Source: Dermatemys mawii (Eukaryota; Chordata; Testudines; Dermatemydidae). From it: a stretch of 64,000 bases of DNA. The translations under genes were made by a program, and so were the position numbers. The notes under the pieces are model-generated. The model saw only the letters and a program-made list of their open reading frames with translations. It did not search any database and had not been told where the DNA came from. The stretch spans positions 860,790 to 924,789 of the forward strand of contig ML677387.1 of assembly GCA_007922305.1 (NCBI GenBank), written 5' to 3'. Shown here piece after piece: positions 1-11,734 of this stretch (its first letter is position 1; each line of letters starts with the position of its first letter).

Positions 1-176
1 TTTTCTTGTGAAATAATTTTGCAGTGAGCAATTTCAAACATACCTCAGCCCCCTTAGAGCTTTCATTCCTACTTTGAACAGGAATTATGTTTGATTGCTA
101 TAGGATGTATGGGATGCAGCCATATAGCACTCCTGAAATGCTATTTGACTAATTCTTTTCTGTTGTGTATATAATG
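1..176. other. Unassigned sequence
   Basis: No gene, RNA or recognisable repeat is visible. The stretch is moderately AT-rich and leads into the first copy of the 61-bp block described next. Confidence 0.4.
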
Positions 177-746
177 TATTAAATACTTCTTTTCTCCTGA
201 ATTAGTCACTCTTTTCTTGTGGATTTGGGGGATTCTTAATTATAAGAATAATTAAATCATTTATTTATTTAATTTATATAATTTAATTTATTTATTTAAT
301 TTATATAATTTAATTTATAATTTATATAATTTAATTTATAATATATAATATATATAATATAATTATATATTATAATATATTATATAATATATAATTATAT
401 ATAATATAATTACATTATATATTATATAATATATTATATAACATGTAATATATTATATAATATATTATACATTTTAATAAATAATATATTAATATATAAT
501 ATATTATAATATATTATATAATTATATATTATATTATATATAATATATTATATATTATAATTATATATATTATATTATATAATATATATAATATAAGTTA
601 TAATATGTATAATAGTTTTATTTATTTATTTAATTTGTATAATTTTATTTATTTAATAAATTTAATAATTTATTAAAGTATAATTTATTAAATACTTCTT
701 TTCTCCTGAATTAGTCATTCTTTTCTTGTGGATTTGGGGGATTCTT
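177..746. repeat. AT-rich array flanked by a 61-bp direct repeat
   Basis: The block at 177-237 recurs at 686-746 with one visible mismatch, an offset of 509 bases. Between the copies lies about 450 bp made almost only of A and T, with many overlapping ATATAATATAT-type palindromes able to form cruciforms. The simplest reading is tandem duplication of a unit containing the block, followed by expansion of AT-rich sequence, or slippage and repair around a fragile AT tract. No coding potential. Confidence 0.85.
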
Positions 747-759
747 TGGAAAAGATGAC

Positions 760-1145
760 AGCGTGTCTTGTAGCACCTTGTAGACTAACTGGTGTTTTGG
801 AGCATAAGCTTTTGTGGGCAAAGACCCACTTCATCAGATGAATGTCATGGAAATCTCCAGAGGCAGATATAAATATGCAGGCAAGAATCAAGCTAGAGGT
901 AACAAGGTACATTCAATCAGGAAGGATGAGACCCACTTCCAGCAGCTGATATGCTTTAAAAAGGGGAACAAAGAGGATCCAGAGACTTATACACGGAGAG
1001 AGGAGAAACTGCTTTTGTAGTTGGCGAGCCATTCATAGTCTTTGTTTAATCCTGAGTTGATGGTGTCAAATTTGCAGATGAACTGGAGCTCAGCAGTTTC
1101 TCTTTGAAGTCTGGTACTGAAGTTTTTTGCTCATGATACTCATGG
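760..1145 (-). mobile_element. Penelope-like element fragment (C-terminal end plus terminal arm)
   Basis: Read on the minus strand, 1145-1005 encodes a degenerate C-terminus (STRLQRETAELQFICKF, then LNKDYEWLANYKS) like the end of the Penelope open reading frame after the GIY-YIG nuclease. The arm follows at 840-775: a hairpin GTGGG..CCCAC between CTGATGA and an A-rich AAAAGCTTATGCTC motif. This subfamily differs from the copies at 46 and 57 kb. A 40-bp patch at 954-993 is nearly identical to CR1 sequence at 2147-2186. Family assignment is by recognition of recurrent arm and C-terminal motifs; no alignment was run. Confidence 0.7.
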
Positions 1146-2039
1146 TATAATTAATTCTTGAAATTATTATCCGTCCTGCTGCTTTCCCTATTAATAGAAG
1201 TCTGGTTTCTAATTCACATTCTCTGTCCTTGCAGAATAAATAGTTCAGTCGCATCCCTGATTCTATCATGCCTTTAAAACTATGGCATTCTAGTTCTCTT
1301 CATTTGTTTTGTCTAAGCAACTGACATGTTTGTGCTTCACCCTACAAAATGAACCTTAGATGTCAGCCGTTGAAAATTCAGCTCCTATAACTCATCCCGT
1401 GGTCTCCCAGGACCCAGATCAGGTCCTGGAGGGCTGAGGTGCTGCTTGTCCCTTATTCTGGGCTAGATTGAGTCTCCAGGCTCAGCCCCTGGAATATAGG
1501 GCAGGGCCAAGCTGGGCTGTCCCAGGAATAGCTCCTGGGGGGAATAGATGCCATGGCACTGCTCCAGTAAAGCTGCTCTAAGGTGGCAGCTGGGTATGCC
1601 CCTGACATAGAGGATCCTGAGCTGATAAAGGAGCATCACCTGAATCTCGCTGGCCCCTATGTCAGGGACAGGGTCATTTTGGGATGGAGGAGTGGTAGAG
1701 AAGGACAAATAAGGGCTGGGCTAGAGTATGGGTCCCTCCAGCGATCAAGGTCATTGGAATAGCCTCTTGCGGACCATTATCTGATGGTGCAAGACAGAGT
1801 AGTTCCAGGATTGGAGTGGACAGAAAGATGAAATAAAACCTGCTATGCCCTCGTCTCTACGCACGTGCCATAGGCAGCCTGTGCTCTTCCCATACTTTGA
1901 TGATTCTTTGGATGAACTAGGCCTGTGTCTGGGTTTTTTAAAGGTAGATTTTGGAATAGCTTTGAATGTTGTAAGGAACATTTTTCACAGCTTTCCTTCA
2001 TTATTAGTCTGCTAAAGCCTAGGCAATTTGTGATCTCTT
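1146..2039. other. Unassigned sequence
   Basis: Several short open frames occur (for example on the minus strand around 1463-1708 and 1843-2082), but none shows a recognisable domain or splice context. No repeat was recognised with confidence. Confidence 0.4.
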
Positions 2040-3425
2040 GTACGTAAGGAACTAGCTGAAGTAATCTTGGAACCATTAGCAATGGTCTTTGAGAACTCCT
2101 GGTTGAGAAGTTACAGGGAGTTAGAGAAGGGAAACATAGTACCTGTCTTTAAAAAGGGGAACAAAGAGGATCCAGGGACTTATACATCAGTCATCCTAAC
2201 TTTGATACCTGGAAAAATACTGGAACAAATGATTAAATAATCAATTTCTCAGCACCTAGAAGACAACAGAGTTATAAGGAATAGCCAGCATGAATTTATC
2301 TAGAATAAATCAAGCCAAACTAACCTCGCTCCCTTTTTTGACAGGGTTACTGGTCTAGTGGATTGGGGGGAAGTAGTAGATATAATATATTTTGGTTCTA
2401 GTCAGGCTTTTGATACTGTCCCACATGGCATTCTCATAGCAAATTGGGGAAATGCAGTGTAGATGAAATTACCATAAGTGGGTACACAACTGATTGAGGC
2501 CCATACTCAAAGAATAGTTATCAATGGTTCATTGTCAAACGGAGAGGTGGTATCTATTGGGGTCTTGCAGGGGTCAGTCCTGGGTCCAGTACTAGTCAAT
2601 TTCCTTAATGACTTGAATAATGGAGTGGAAAGTAGGCTTATAAAATTGGCAGGTGACACAAAGCTCAGGGTGGGGGGGAGGGCTCACAAGCACTTTGGGG
2701 CACAGGATTAGAATTCTAAAGGATCTTGACAAATGGGAGAATTAGCCTGAATTCAACAAGATTAAATTCAATAAAGACAAGTACAAAGTACTTCACTTAG
2801 GAAGGAAAAATCAAGTGCACAACTACAAAATGGAAATAACTGGCTGTGTGGTAGTACTGCTGAAAAGCATTTGTGAGTTATAGCGGATCACAAACTGAAT
2901 ATGTCAGCACTTGGATGCAGCTGCGAAAAAGGCTAATATCATTCTGGGATGAATTAACAGGAGTGTTTGTATGTATTACTTTACTCAGTACCGGTGAGGC
3001 CTTAGCTGGAGTACTCTGTCAGGAACTCCACTTTAGGAAATATGTGGACAAATTAGAGTGAGTCCAGACGAAAGCAACAAAAATGAAAAAAGGTTAACAG
3101 TCTTCAAGTAAGTTAAGGGCTGTTATAAAGAGGATGGGGATCAATTGTTCTCCATGTCCACTGAACGTAGGACAAGAAGTAATGGGCTTAATCTGCAGCG
3201 AGGGAGACTTAGGTTAGATATTAGGAAAAGCTTTCTACCCATAAGGGTAGTTAAGTTGTGGAACAGGCATCCAAGGGAGGTTGCGGAATCCTCATCCTTG
3301 GAGGTTTTTCAGAACAGGATGGACAAACACCCGTCAGGGATCGGCTAGGTTTACTTGGTCCTACAACTGTCCCTTCCAAGGTCCCTTCCAAGACCACATT
3401 TTCTATGATTCTTTGGTTATTACTG
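2040..3425 (+). mobile_element. CR1 LINE fragment, old, with 3' end
   Basis: A decayed CR1 non-LTR retrotransposon in sense orientation. Frames with stops and shifts recover reverse transcriptase pieces: FKKGNKEDPGTY near 2150, GVLQGSVLGPVLVNFLNDL near 2560-2620, and the AGDTKL remnant of the FADDTKL catalytic motif near 2648. The 3' end carries the usual late CR1 region (FLPIRVVKLWNRHP around 3230) and stops near ATTCTATGATTCTTTGG, the octamer-like CR1 tail. It is 5'-truncated, as most CR1 copies are, and non-functional. Confidence 0.88.
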
Positions 3426-3446
3426 TAAGATATTTCAGTGCTCTTA

Positions 3447-3735
3447 GGCCTGGGCTACACTAGGGGGTGGGGTGTTTCAAACTAAGGTAGGCAACTTCAG
3501 CTACACTATTCGCATAGCTGAAGTCCAAGTATCTTAGTTCAACTTACCTGGCTGTCCTCACGGCGGTGAGTCAACCGTGGCGGTTCCCCCGTCAACTCTG
3601 CTTGCTCCTCCTGCCGAGATGGAGTACAGGTGTCGATTCAGGGATCGATTTATTGCATCTAGATGAGACGCGATAAATCGATCCCCGATACATTGAAAAC
3701 TACCTGCCGATCCAGCAGGCAGTATAGACATACTC
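3447..3735. mobile_element. Harbinger-type MITE with TTA target duplication
   Basis: A 289-bp non-autonomous element flanked by TTA at 3444-3446 and 3736-3738. The ends read GGCCTGGGCTACACTA and, reverse-complemented, GAGTATGTCTATACT. Inside is a palindrome around the sequence GGGATCGATTTAT. The same family occurs inverted at 5976-6235. The 3-bp TWA duplication and terminal pattern fit PIF/Harbinger. No coding capacity; it depends on a transposase supplied in trans. Confidence 0.72.
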
Positions 3736-3738
3736 TTA

Positions 3739-5975
3739 GAGGGCATTGGCTCTGCTGCCAGAATTGCCTGTCCCAAATGTTGAAAAATCATGAGTCAGGT
3801 CCCAGAAATCAAGAGATTTACAGATAATAATGTTAGGTTCTTTTTATCTTGTTCCTGAGCCTCTTGGATGCTTGGTGAAATGTTGAAGCCAGCATGGGGA
3901 CTAGACACCCCCTCCCGCCCTTTTTTTTGTTTAATGAAAGCCGAGATTCTCACAAAATCTTACTTTTCCCCAGGAGCTGGAGCTTTCAGGAAAACAGGCC
4001 ACATTGTGAGGCTCCTGATAAACTCATGAGAGGTGGCAATGCTGGGCTGCCTTTTGGCAGTAGGAATCTGAATATCCCTATTAATTCCTAGCCAATAAAA
4101 ATCCAAAATGAGAAACCAAATCAGAACACTTTCCATGCTTCAGAGTTCCAGTACGGAGGCCGGGTGAATTGTAATCACAGATTTCTTAAAACTATAAATT
4201 AAATTTTTATCAGTTTCTTCTACCACAGAAATATCCTGCTATGATCAATTTTTCCAAAAAAAAAAAAACTTTTTTGAAAATGAAGTTTTAACATTCGACA
4301 CCAGCTGCCTTTGTTTAACAATCTCTCTGTCTTTAAAATATTACCTAAAAAAGAACCAAAGATAAACTGTTCTCTTTTTAATTTTTAATTGGTGAGTCAT
4401 ATCTTAAACATTCGGAAAACGAGCCTTGGGCATTTAGAGTTTCTTTAAAAAAAGAAAACAACTGTGGTCCTAAAAAAACGTGTTTGTGGCCAGGAAATGA
4501 AGATGAGGAATTTATATGTATTTACAATACAATGAGTGATATTTTTTATTTTCCCATAAAATACTGTGATTTAGCTAGACGGATTCCCCTCTCTTCATCT
4601 CCTGAGATCTACCGGAGAATAAGGAAAAGTTTCTCTGTCATGAGAGATGGGTACCCAAGGACCTTCTGAAGCTCCTATGAGTTCGAAGTATGTGCACAGG
4701 GCAGAACCTTGACTATATGTGTGTATGCAGAGATACATGGTAGTGAATTACAGTGTAATGAAAGGTACTGAATCCGCAGCTTGTAGAGAATGAACTTCCT
4801 TATTTATCCTTGGAACAGGTGCGGCAAGTTGCATTCTTCTGGCATGGGCTCTGATTCAGCAAAATATGTAATAAGTGCTTATGTGCTTTCTTAACTACAT
4901 ACTTTAAAGTGCTTCCCATATTTTGTTGAATCAGAGCCTATGCCTCTGTGCGTGGACTGCCAACAAGGATACCAGTTAGGATTATTATGATTGTGCTTTT
5001 GGGTATTTTAAGAACTGAGATCCCCACATTTCCCAGGGATCATCAAATGGTTGTCAAATGGCTAATAATTTTTATCTTTATGGACCTAGGTCAGCTGGGA
5101 AGCAGTGCTCTGGCAATGAAAGGGTCCATGTCCTTCCTGGCCTCCACTTGGCCAAAGCAGCTGTTAAGATTATTTATTTTTCATACTGCAAAATGAAGAA
5201 TAGTCCAGGCAGTTTTAAAAGTACATTTTAACTATGTTCAGTTTCTCATGGAAAACACACAAAGGATCTTCATTCCCTAACTTGTGTTAATAGGAAGCAT
5301 TACAAATATTTGAAAACTTGCTGGTACTTTAGGCATTTGTTTTTTTCCCATTGCAAGCTTATTTACACCATGATATTTGTATAACCTCAGAGTCACTTGC
5401 AGATTTTTTTCTTCTTCCTCCTCTTCTCCCATGGGCTGGAGGATCCTTGTGCTAGTTAGGGTATGATGAATACCACATTCAGTATACTTGTTTGCTCTCA
5501 GCCTGGGGAGTGAATTAGAGGTGATTCTCTCCAGCACAGAAACAGCTGTGAGATTACAGTAAAGTTAAAGAGGAGTAAACTCATAATGTTCCTTCTAGAA
5601 TCTTAATCCTGGGGAATCAGTGAAATCTCCAGGTCATGTGAATGGCTGTACCCGACATGACTTTCCAACTAGTACTTCGGACCTCTAGCACAAGGCTAGT
5701 GCAGTGTTTGCTAAACTGACTTCACCTTTTACAGTACAGGCCTTATCTGACCCTCTGAGAGGCCATGTCTGCAGTCTCAGAAGCTGTGTTTCCTGCTTTT
5801 TGCCTAAAAAAAATTGGTGAGCCAGAGAAATAAGGGAAAAGCAACAAGACACCAGAATATTTCCAGCAGCAGGGTCTGACTAGACTAGAGTAGAGGGTGT
5901 GATTAGACTAGGGGCTGGTGAGCAGCCAGCCACCTTCACCAGGGGGACTCTTAGAATGAGAGGTAAGATTACTAA
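3739..5975. other. Unassigned intergenic sequence
   Basis: About 2.2 kb without a supportable gene. Open frames of 60-86 codons are scattered on both strands with no recognisable motifs. A short A-rich run (about 4255-4269) is the only low-complexity tract. Probably old decayed repeats plus unique sequence. Confidence 0.4.
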
Positions 5976-6235
5976 GAGCGGGTCTACGCTACCCGCCGGA
6001 TCGGCAGGTAGATATGGCTCTTTCGGGGATCGATTTATCATGTCTTGTCTAGAAGTGATAAATCGATCCCCGAGCACTCTCCCAACAACTCCGAAAGGCA
6101 CAGGCAGAGTCAACAGGGGAACGGCAGCAGTCGACCCAGCGCCATGAGGATGCCCAGGATGAATACACTATTCGTGTAGCTGAAGTTACGTATGTTAGGT
6201 TGATCCCTCTCCCTGCCCCCAGGATAGACCAGGGC
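5976..6235. mobile_element. Harbinger-type MITE with perfect internal palindrome
   Basis: A 260-bp element flanked by TAA at 5973-5975 and 6236-6238. Ends are GAGCGGGTCTACGCTAC and, reverse-complemented, GCCCTGGTCTATCC. Arms at 6023-6040 and 6056-6073 form a perfect 18-bp inverted repeat around a 15-base loop (TCGGGGATCGATTTATCA and its complement). It is related, in opposite orientation, to the element at 3447-3735. The minus and plus open frames of about 80 codons here are palindrome artefacts. Confidence 0.75.
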
Positions 6236-6370
6236 TAAGAAACACAAGGAGGTTGATGATATCTGGGGCGCCTAACCAGTTATCTAGGGAATTCCCTATT
6301 GTGGTTGGGCAGATTTCCCAACCATGTGGCATATATTATTAGCAGGGCATACCATAACATACTAGCACTC

Positions 6371-6620
6371 AGGGTATGTACACACAACAATTGATGTCAG
6401 TGTAAGTTATGTCGCTCAGAGGTGTGAATAAACCACTCCTCTGAGTGACGTAAATTACACTGACCTAAGTCCTGGGCGTGGACAGTGCTACGTCAGCGGG
6501 AGAGCTGCTCCCGACGATATGGCTACCACCGCTCGCCGGGGCTGGAGTAATTACGTTGATGGGAGAGCGTAGAGTGTTTGCATTAGTTCAGCGGAGATGC
6601 TGTAAATTCCATAGTGCAGT
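6371..6620. mobile_element. Palindromic MITE (probable Harbinger type)
   Basis: The sequence starts AGGGTATGTACACACAAC and contains a long imperfect inverted repeat: CAGTGTAAGTTATGTCGCTCAG near 6402 matches the complement of the stretch ending near 6465. A GC-rich second half repeats GGGAGAGC motifs. The right boundary and target duplication are unclear, so the end is approximate. It resembles the other TWA-flanked MITEs in this window. Confidence 0.55.
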
Positions 6621-7425
6621 CACAGTCTCAGACTGAACCCAGCAGGGACACCAACATGAATAATCCTTCCTTGCATGCCCCCCAGTCTCCATCCCATGGA
6701 CACACTTACATTTTAAGTGTCTATGTTTTATTCACCAGGAGGGGTACAGTGAGGATTTGAGTCTCTAGGGCTGTCAGGTAAGTGCCTCTCAGGAGCAAAA
6801 CTTTCATCCAAAAAGAGAAGTCAGAGAGTTTGACTTTGGACGAAGCATTCTACCATCTGAGACTCTCCTGCGAGGGGAAGGAACCTTGGTGAGAGAGGCA
6901 ACATACCAAAGTGCAAAGAATTATATATCTTGTCAATGACTTGTTGTGCCAGTCTAACTCCGGGTGGGCTGAGCTGGCTCCTGACCCCATTTGACTAAGC
7001 TTCTGAAGATGTTCTAGTTTAGATGCACAGCAATAAGGTGATTTATTTTAATTGTAGTTTTGCACCAGCCCAACTGCTAGAAAATTAATTATTTATCTGC
7101 TCAGTTCCACAGGCGGTACCATTCACACAACTGATTTGAAATGAGAGCCAGAATGAAAACCTATTACATTCAGTCATGGGAAGATGTGATTAAATTTCAA
7201 CCCTTCAGTTTCAAAAAATAGTTTAATAGAAAAAACCCTGCCACTATAAGACCCTCTTCAGAACTTTCTGTCCTTTCTACCACCTATGAAAACATAAATG
7301 AAATAGAGACTAGCTGCCAGGCTGCTAAGACAGCCAGTGCTATAACAATTATATTCTGCCCTATTACTTTTGCTCTGTAATGTCATCTCACAATTAAAAA
7401 TAAGAGTTATTTGTTAACTTAGTCA
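6621..7425. other. Unassigned sequence
   Basis: No gene or confident repeat is visible. Confidence 0.4.
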
Positions 7426-7525
7426 CTATGTAGCTCAGTGGTTTGAGCAGGGGACGCCTGGGTTCTATTGCTAGATCTGCCATTGACTTCATGTCTGACC
7501 CTCAGCCTCATTTTCTCCGCTTACC
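7426..7525 (+). repeat. tRNA-derived SINE fragment (MIR-like)
   Basis: TAGCTCAGTGGTTTGAGCA followed about 20 bases later by GGTTCTATTGC resembles degenerate A and B boxes of a tRNA-derived promoter, followed by a MIR-like core. It lacks a tRNA cloverleaf and is read as an old SINE, not a tRNA gene. Confidence 0.5.
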
Positions 7526-7647
7526 ATTGTTTCTGGAGCAGCTGGCACTTAGAACCTTTAATCATGGCCCCTCCAAATATTATGCAAATTCTAATTCAGC
7601 AACAGCCTGTTTGAGTGACTTAGAAGCTGGATTCTCTCAAGTGTAAA

Positions 7648-9650
7648 AATGTAATAAGAAAAACCAAAATGGAATTTGAAGAACAGCTAGCCAGAAACTC
7701 AAAAGGCAATAATAAAATGTTTTTTAAATACATCAGAAGCAGGAAGCCTGCTAAACAACCAGTGGGGCCCCTGGATGATAGAGATACAAAAGGAGCACTC
7801 AGAGATGATAAAGTCATTGCAGAGAAACTAAATGAATTCTTTGCTTCGGTCTTCATGGCTGAGGACGTTAGGGAGATTCCCAAACCTGAGCCGTCTTTTG
7901 TAGGTGACAAATCTGAGGAATTGTCACAGACTGAAGTGTCACTAGAGGAGGTTTTGGAACTAACTGATAAACTTAACTGTAACAAGTCACCGGGACCAGA
8001 TGGCATTCACCCAACAGTTCTGAAAGAACTCAAATGTGAAATTGCGGAACTATTAACTAGGGTTTGTAACTTGTCCTTTAAATTGGCTTCTGTACCCAAT
8101 GACTGGAAGATAGCTAATGTAACGCCAATATTTAAAAAGGGCTCTAGAGGTGATCCCGGCAATTACAGACTGGTGAGTGTAACGTCCGTACCGGGCAAAT
8201 TAGTTGAAACGATAGTAAAGAATAAAATGGTCAGGCACATAGAAGAACATAAATTGTTGGGCAAAAGTCAGCATGGTTTCTGTAAAGGGAAATCATGTCT
8301 TACTAATCTATTAGAGTTCTTTGAAGGGCTCAACAAACATGTGGACAAGGGGGATCCGGTGGACGTAGTGTACTTAGATTTCCAGAAAGCCTTAGACAAG
8401 GTCCCTCACCAAAGGCTCTTATGTAAATTAAGTTGCCATGGGATAAGAGGGAAGATCCTTTCATGGATTGAGAACTGGTTAAAAGACAGGGAACAAAGCG
8501 TAGGAATAAATGGTAAATTTTCAGAATGGAGAGGGGTAACTAGTGGTGTTCCCCAAGGGTCAGTCCTAGGACCAATCCTATTCAACTTATTCATCAATGA
8601 TTTGGAGGAAGGGGTAAACAGTGAGGTGGCTAAGTTTGCAGATGATACTAAACTGCTCAAAATAGTTAAGACCCAAGCAGACTGTGAAGAACTTCAAAAA
8701 GATTTCACGAAACTAAATGATTAGGCAACAAAATGTCAAATGAAATTTAATGTGGATAAATGTAAAGTAATGCACTTTGGAAAAAATAACCCCAACTATA
8801 CATACAATATGATCGGGGCTAATTTAGCTACAACTAATCAGGAAAAAGATCTTGGAGTCATCGTGGATGGTTCTCTGAAGATGTCCATGCAGTGTGCAGC
8901 GGCAGTCAAAAAGCAAACAAGATGTTAGGAATCATTAAAAAAGAGATAGTGAATAAGACGGAGAATATCTTATTGCCCTTATACAAATCCATGGTGCGTC
9001 CACATCTTGAATACTGGGTACAAATGCGGTCTCCTCATCTCAAAAAGGATATACTGGCATTAGAAAAGGTTCAGAGAAGGGCAACTAAAATGATTAGGGG
9101 ATTGGAACGGGTCCCATATGAGGAGAGATTAAAGAGGCTAGGACTTTTTAGCTTGGAAAAGAGGAGACTAAGGGGGGATATGATAGAGGTATATAAAATT
9201 ATGAGTGGCGTGGAGAAAGTGAATAAGGAAAAGTTATTTACTTGTTCTCATAATGGAACAACTAGGGGCCACTGATGGAAATTAGTGGGCAGCAGGTTTA
9301 AAACACATACAAGGAAGTTCTTCACACAGTCAACCTGTGGAACTCCTTGCCTGAGGAGGCTGTGAAGGCTAGGACTATAACAGGGTTTAAAAAACAACTG
9401 GATAAATTCATGGAGGTTAAGTCCATTAATGGCTATTAGCCAAGCTGGGTAAGGAATGGGGTCCCTAGCCTCTGTTTGTCAGAGGGGGGTGATGGATGGC
9501 AGGAGAGAGATCAATTGATCTTTACCTGTTAGGTTCACTCACTCCGGGGCACCTGGCATTGGCCACTGTCAGTAGACAGGATACTGGGCTGGATGGACCA
9601 TTGGTTAGACCCAGTATGGCCTTTCTTATGTTCTTATTCTCCTTTTCTCT
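7648..9650 (+). mobile_element. CR1 LINE, 5'-truncated, relatively well preserved
   Basis: About 2 kb of a CR1 element running from within the second open reading frame to the 3' terminus near TTTCTTATGTTCTTATTCT. It lacks the 5' UTR, the first open reading frame and the endonuclease, which is the usual result of incomplete target-primed reverse transcription. The protein is described in the next entry. The tail repeat is the CR1 3' octamer type rather than poly(A). Confidence 0.93.
7669..9275 (+). pseudogene. CR1 reverse transcriptase (broken by one stop and one frameshift)
   Basis: The frame 7669-8724 (351 codons) covers most of the reverse transcriptase: KSPGPDGIHPTVLKEL (about residues 105-120), IFKKGSRGDPGNYR, HGFCKGKSCLTNLL, the domain A motif YLDFQKALDKVPH, the domain B motif SGVPQGSVLGPILFNLFIND, and the catalytic FADDTKL. 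A stop (TAG) ends the frame at 8722. The same frame resumes at 8740 (KCKVMHFGKNN..YTYN, VDGSLKMS). A frameshift near 8900-8930 moves it to another frame that continues to 9275 (ENILLPLYKSMVRPHLEYW..PHLKKDI..LEKVQRRATKMI), the usual CR1 C-terminal region. Family role: target-primed reverse transcription of its own RNA. Not functional here. Confidence 0.9.
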
Positions 9651-11734
9651 ACAAAGCAGTCACAGCAGAAAAGGAAGGCAACATGAATTAAAATTACTGC
9701 ACCAGTAGAACAGATGAAGGTATAGATGCCTCTATGCATGTCAGCAGCTACTGAATGGCTAATGTTACCGCTCCCTTATCTGCAAAGCTGCAGTTAAATG
9801 CTTGGCCTCTGTGGCCCTGATCCTGCAAGCACTTAGGCTGGAGGCCCAAACTCACATTGATTTCAATGCCTTTGAGGATCTTGGCCATGAGTAGACTGAG
9901 GTTCCTGAATACGTTTGAGGATCTGGCCTATGTCCTTTTACCTGTACGATTAGTCCGATTGAGATCAAAGCTCCTTAAATCAGCGGAACTACTCACAAAA
10001 ATAGAGTCATTCCCGTGGTGTTTGTAGGATCAGGTCCTTAGACAGCTCATGGATTGAATGATTGTGTCTCCCATGGAAGGCAGGAAATTAAGCTTTCCAA
10101 AGGAGACTTTAATGATGTTCCCAGATGGTCCTTTGTCACTGTAACAGTTGTATAAACACATAGTTAAAGATAGTCCCTCTCCCAAAGAGTTCACAGACTA
10201 AGGGAGGGATGTTCAGAATGCCTAAGGGCATTAGGTACCCCCCTCCCAGGGGAAGCCCCACTAACTTCTTTAGGTGCTTTTGAAACTCCTCCCCTATATG
10301 GACATGGCAGATGATCCTTGCTTGCCCATTCAGCAGCGTAATGCTATTTCCATAAGCGCCAGGGAAAGCTTATATTAAATCAGGGGCTTTCACTGACACC
10401 TTCCATGCAGGTCAGCACAGGCTGGGCACGCGAAGGTGATGTAACTTTAGACGTGAACACACTTTTTCCTACCTTTCATGTTGATTTTCCTCTATGACCT
10501 TCCTGGCGGCTTGTGTGTCGAAAGGGAAAGGCAGACACGTCTCCAGCCGTCAGGCTGCCCATTGTCTGGTGTAGGGGAGACAGGCTCTCAGGACATCCTG
10601 CTTTGGACATTGCTACAGAGGGGGAGCGAGTGCATTGTTGTAGCACAGCCCACATGCAGCTGTACCAGAAACGGAGACCAGGTCACCGTAAGTCAGGTCA
10701 CATCGCCGCCAAACGGCGCCCGTCCCTCTAGCGCCAGCCCACCCTAGGAGCGCACAGACTCTGCAGCTGGTGTCCATGTGGCCGTTAGGAGCAAGGCAGC
10801 CCTTCTTCTTTAATCCCCCTCTGGAAGCCAAAGCTGCTATGACCCGGCCTGAATCCAGAGAGTTCCGATGAGCCCGCATCGTGCTGATGGCCAGGGAGAA
10901 CGTACTCTAGGCCGTATTTATCAAATAGCTGCAATTCTGTTGAACTCCTTAAGAAAGCAGACAGCTCTGTCAGGCTCATCTGAGTGTCCCATAACAGCCT
11001 ATATGCACCAGAACAGAAAAGCGGCCATACTGTGTGTGATGGGTTGGATCAAAGAAACCCCCTTGGGAGCTGCCACCTGATGTGCCAGGACTACTACTGC
11101 CCCTGCTTCCTTGCCCTTTATGGGGGGAAGGGGACTGCACAGCCCTCCACCCTGGTTTTTTTATTGTTTTACCTGATACTTATTCCAAGTGGATTTATTT
11201 ACTCAAGTGTGCAGAATGACAAAGCAAGTTTTCTGTGGTATTTTGAAGGACATGAAGCTTTAGAGGACAGAAAGCAAATGGAGACTCTATCTACACAGAT
11301 ACTTATACAACCCCATCACCAGAGCGTCTGTGAAAACGAGCACTCTGTTCTGAAAGCAGATTCGCGACTGCTGTTTTCTTCAGGCTTTAATTAGATTTGT
11401 TGCATGCAGAGCTGCTGTGTGTGGGCGGGTGTGTTAACATTCTTAAAACATCATAAGTTTCTGTTCAGTTTCTCAACCTAGAAACTGAGCATAATTTACT
11501 TACAGTAACTGGCCATTCATCATGTCATGTACTACGTTATTAACTCACGACGACAGGACAGTTAACAGAGAATAGATGGGAACTGAAGAGTTATTCATTC
11601 TCAGTGAGACCCCAAATGTCCCTCTGATATAGTCTGCTTTTCTCACTGCTTTATTACATACACGCGAATGTTTACATGTGTACACCAGATCAGAAGCTGC
11701 CCAGAACGATTCACTGGAACAGACACTGGGCAGC
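9651..11734. other. Unassigned intergenic sequence
   Basis: About 2 kb without a supportable gene. 9800-10050 has short CTGATCCTGCAAGC and GAGGATC-type motifs typical of old dispersed repeats. The open frame at 10984-11394 (136 codons) shows no domain, signal or splice context and is probably chance. Confidence 0.35.

Noticed and set aside
799..840. An active hammerhead ribozyme
   Set aside because: The core boxes and short stem III are present, but stem I pairing is weak, an extra A follows the core, and most copies carry a core mutation. It is reported only as a hammerhead-like motif to test.
7426..7525. Possible tRNA gene
   Set aside because: Only loose A and B box resemblance. No cloverleaf and no terminator, followed by a SINE-like core.
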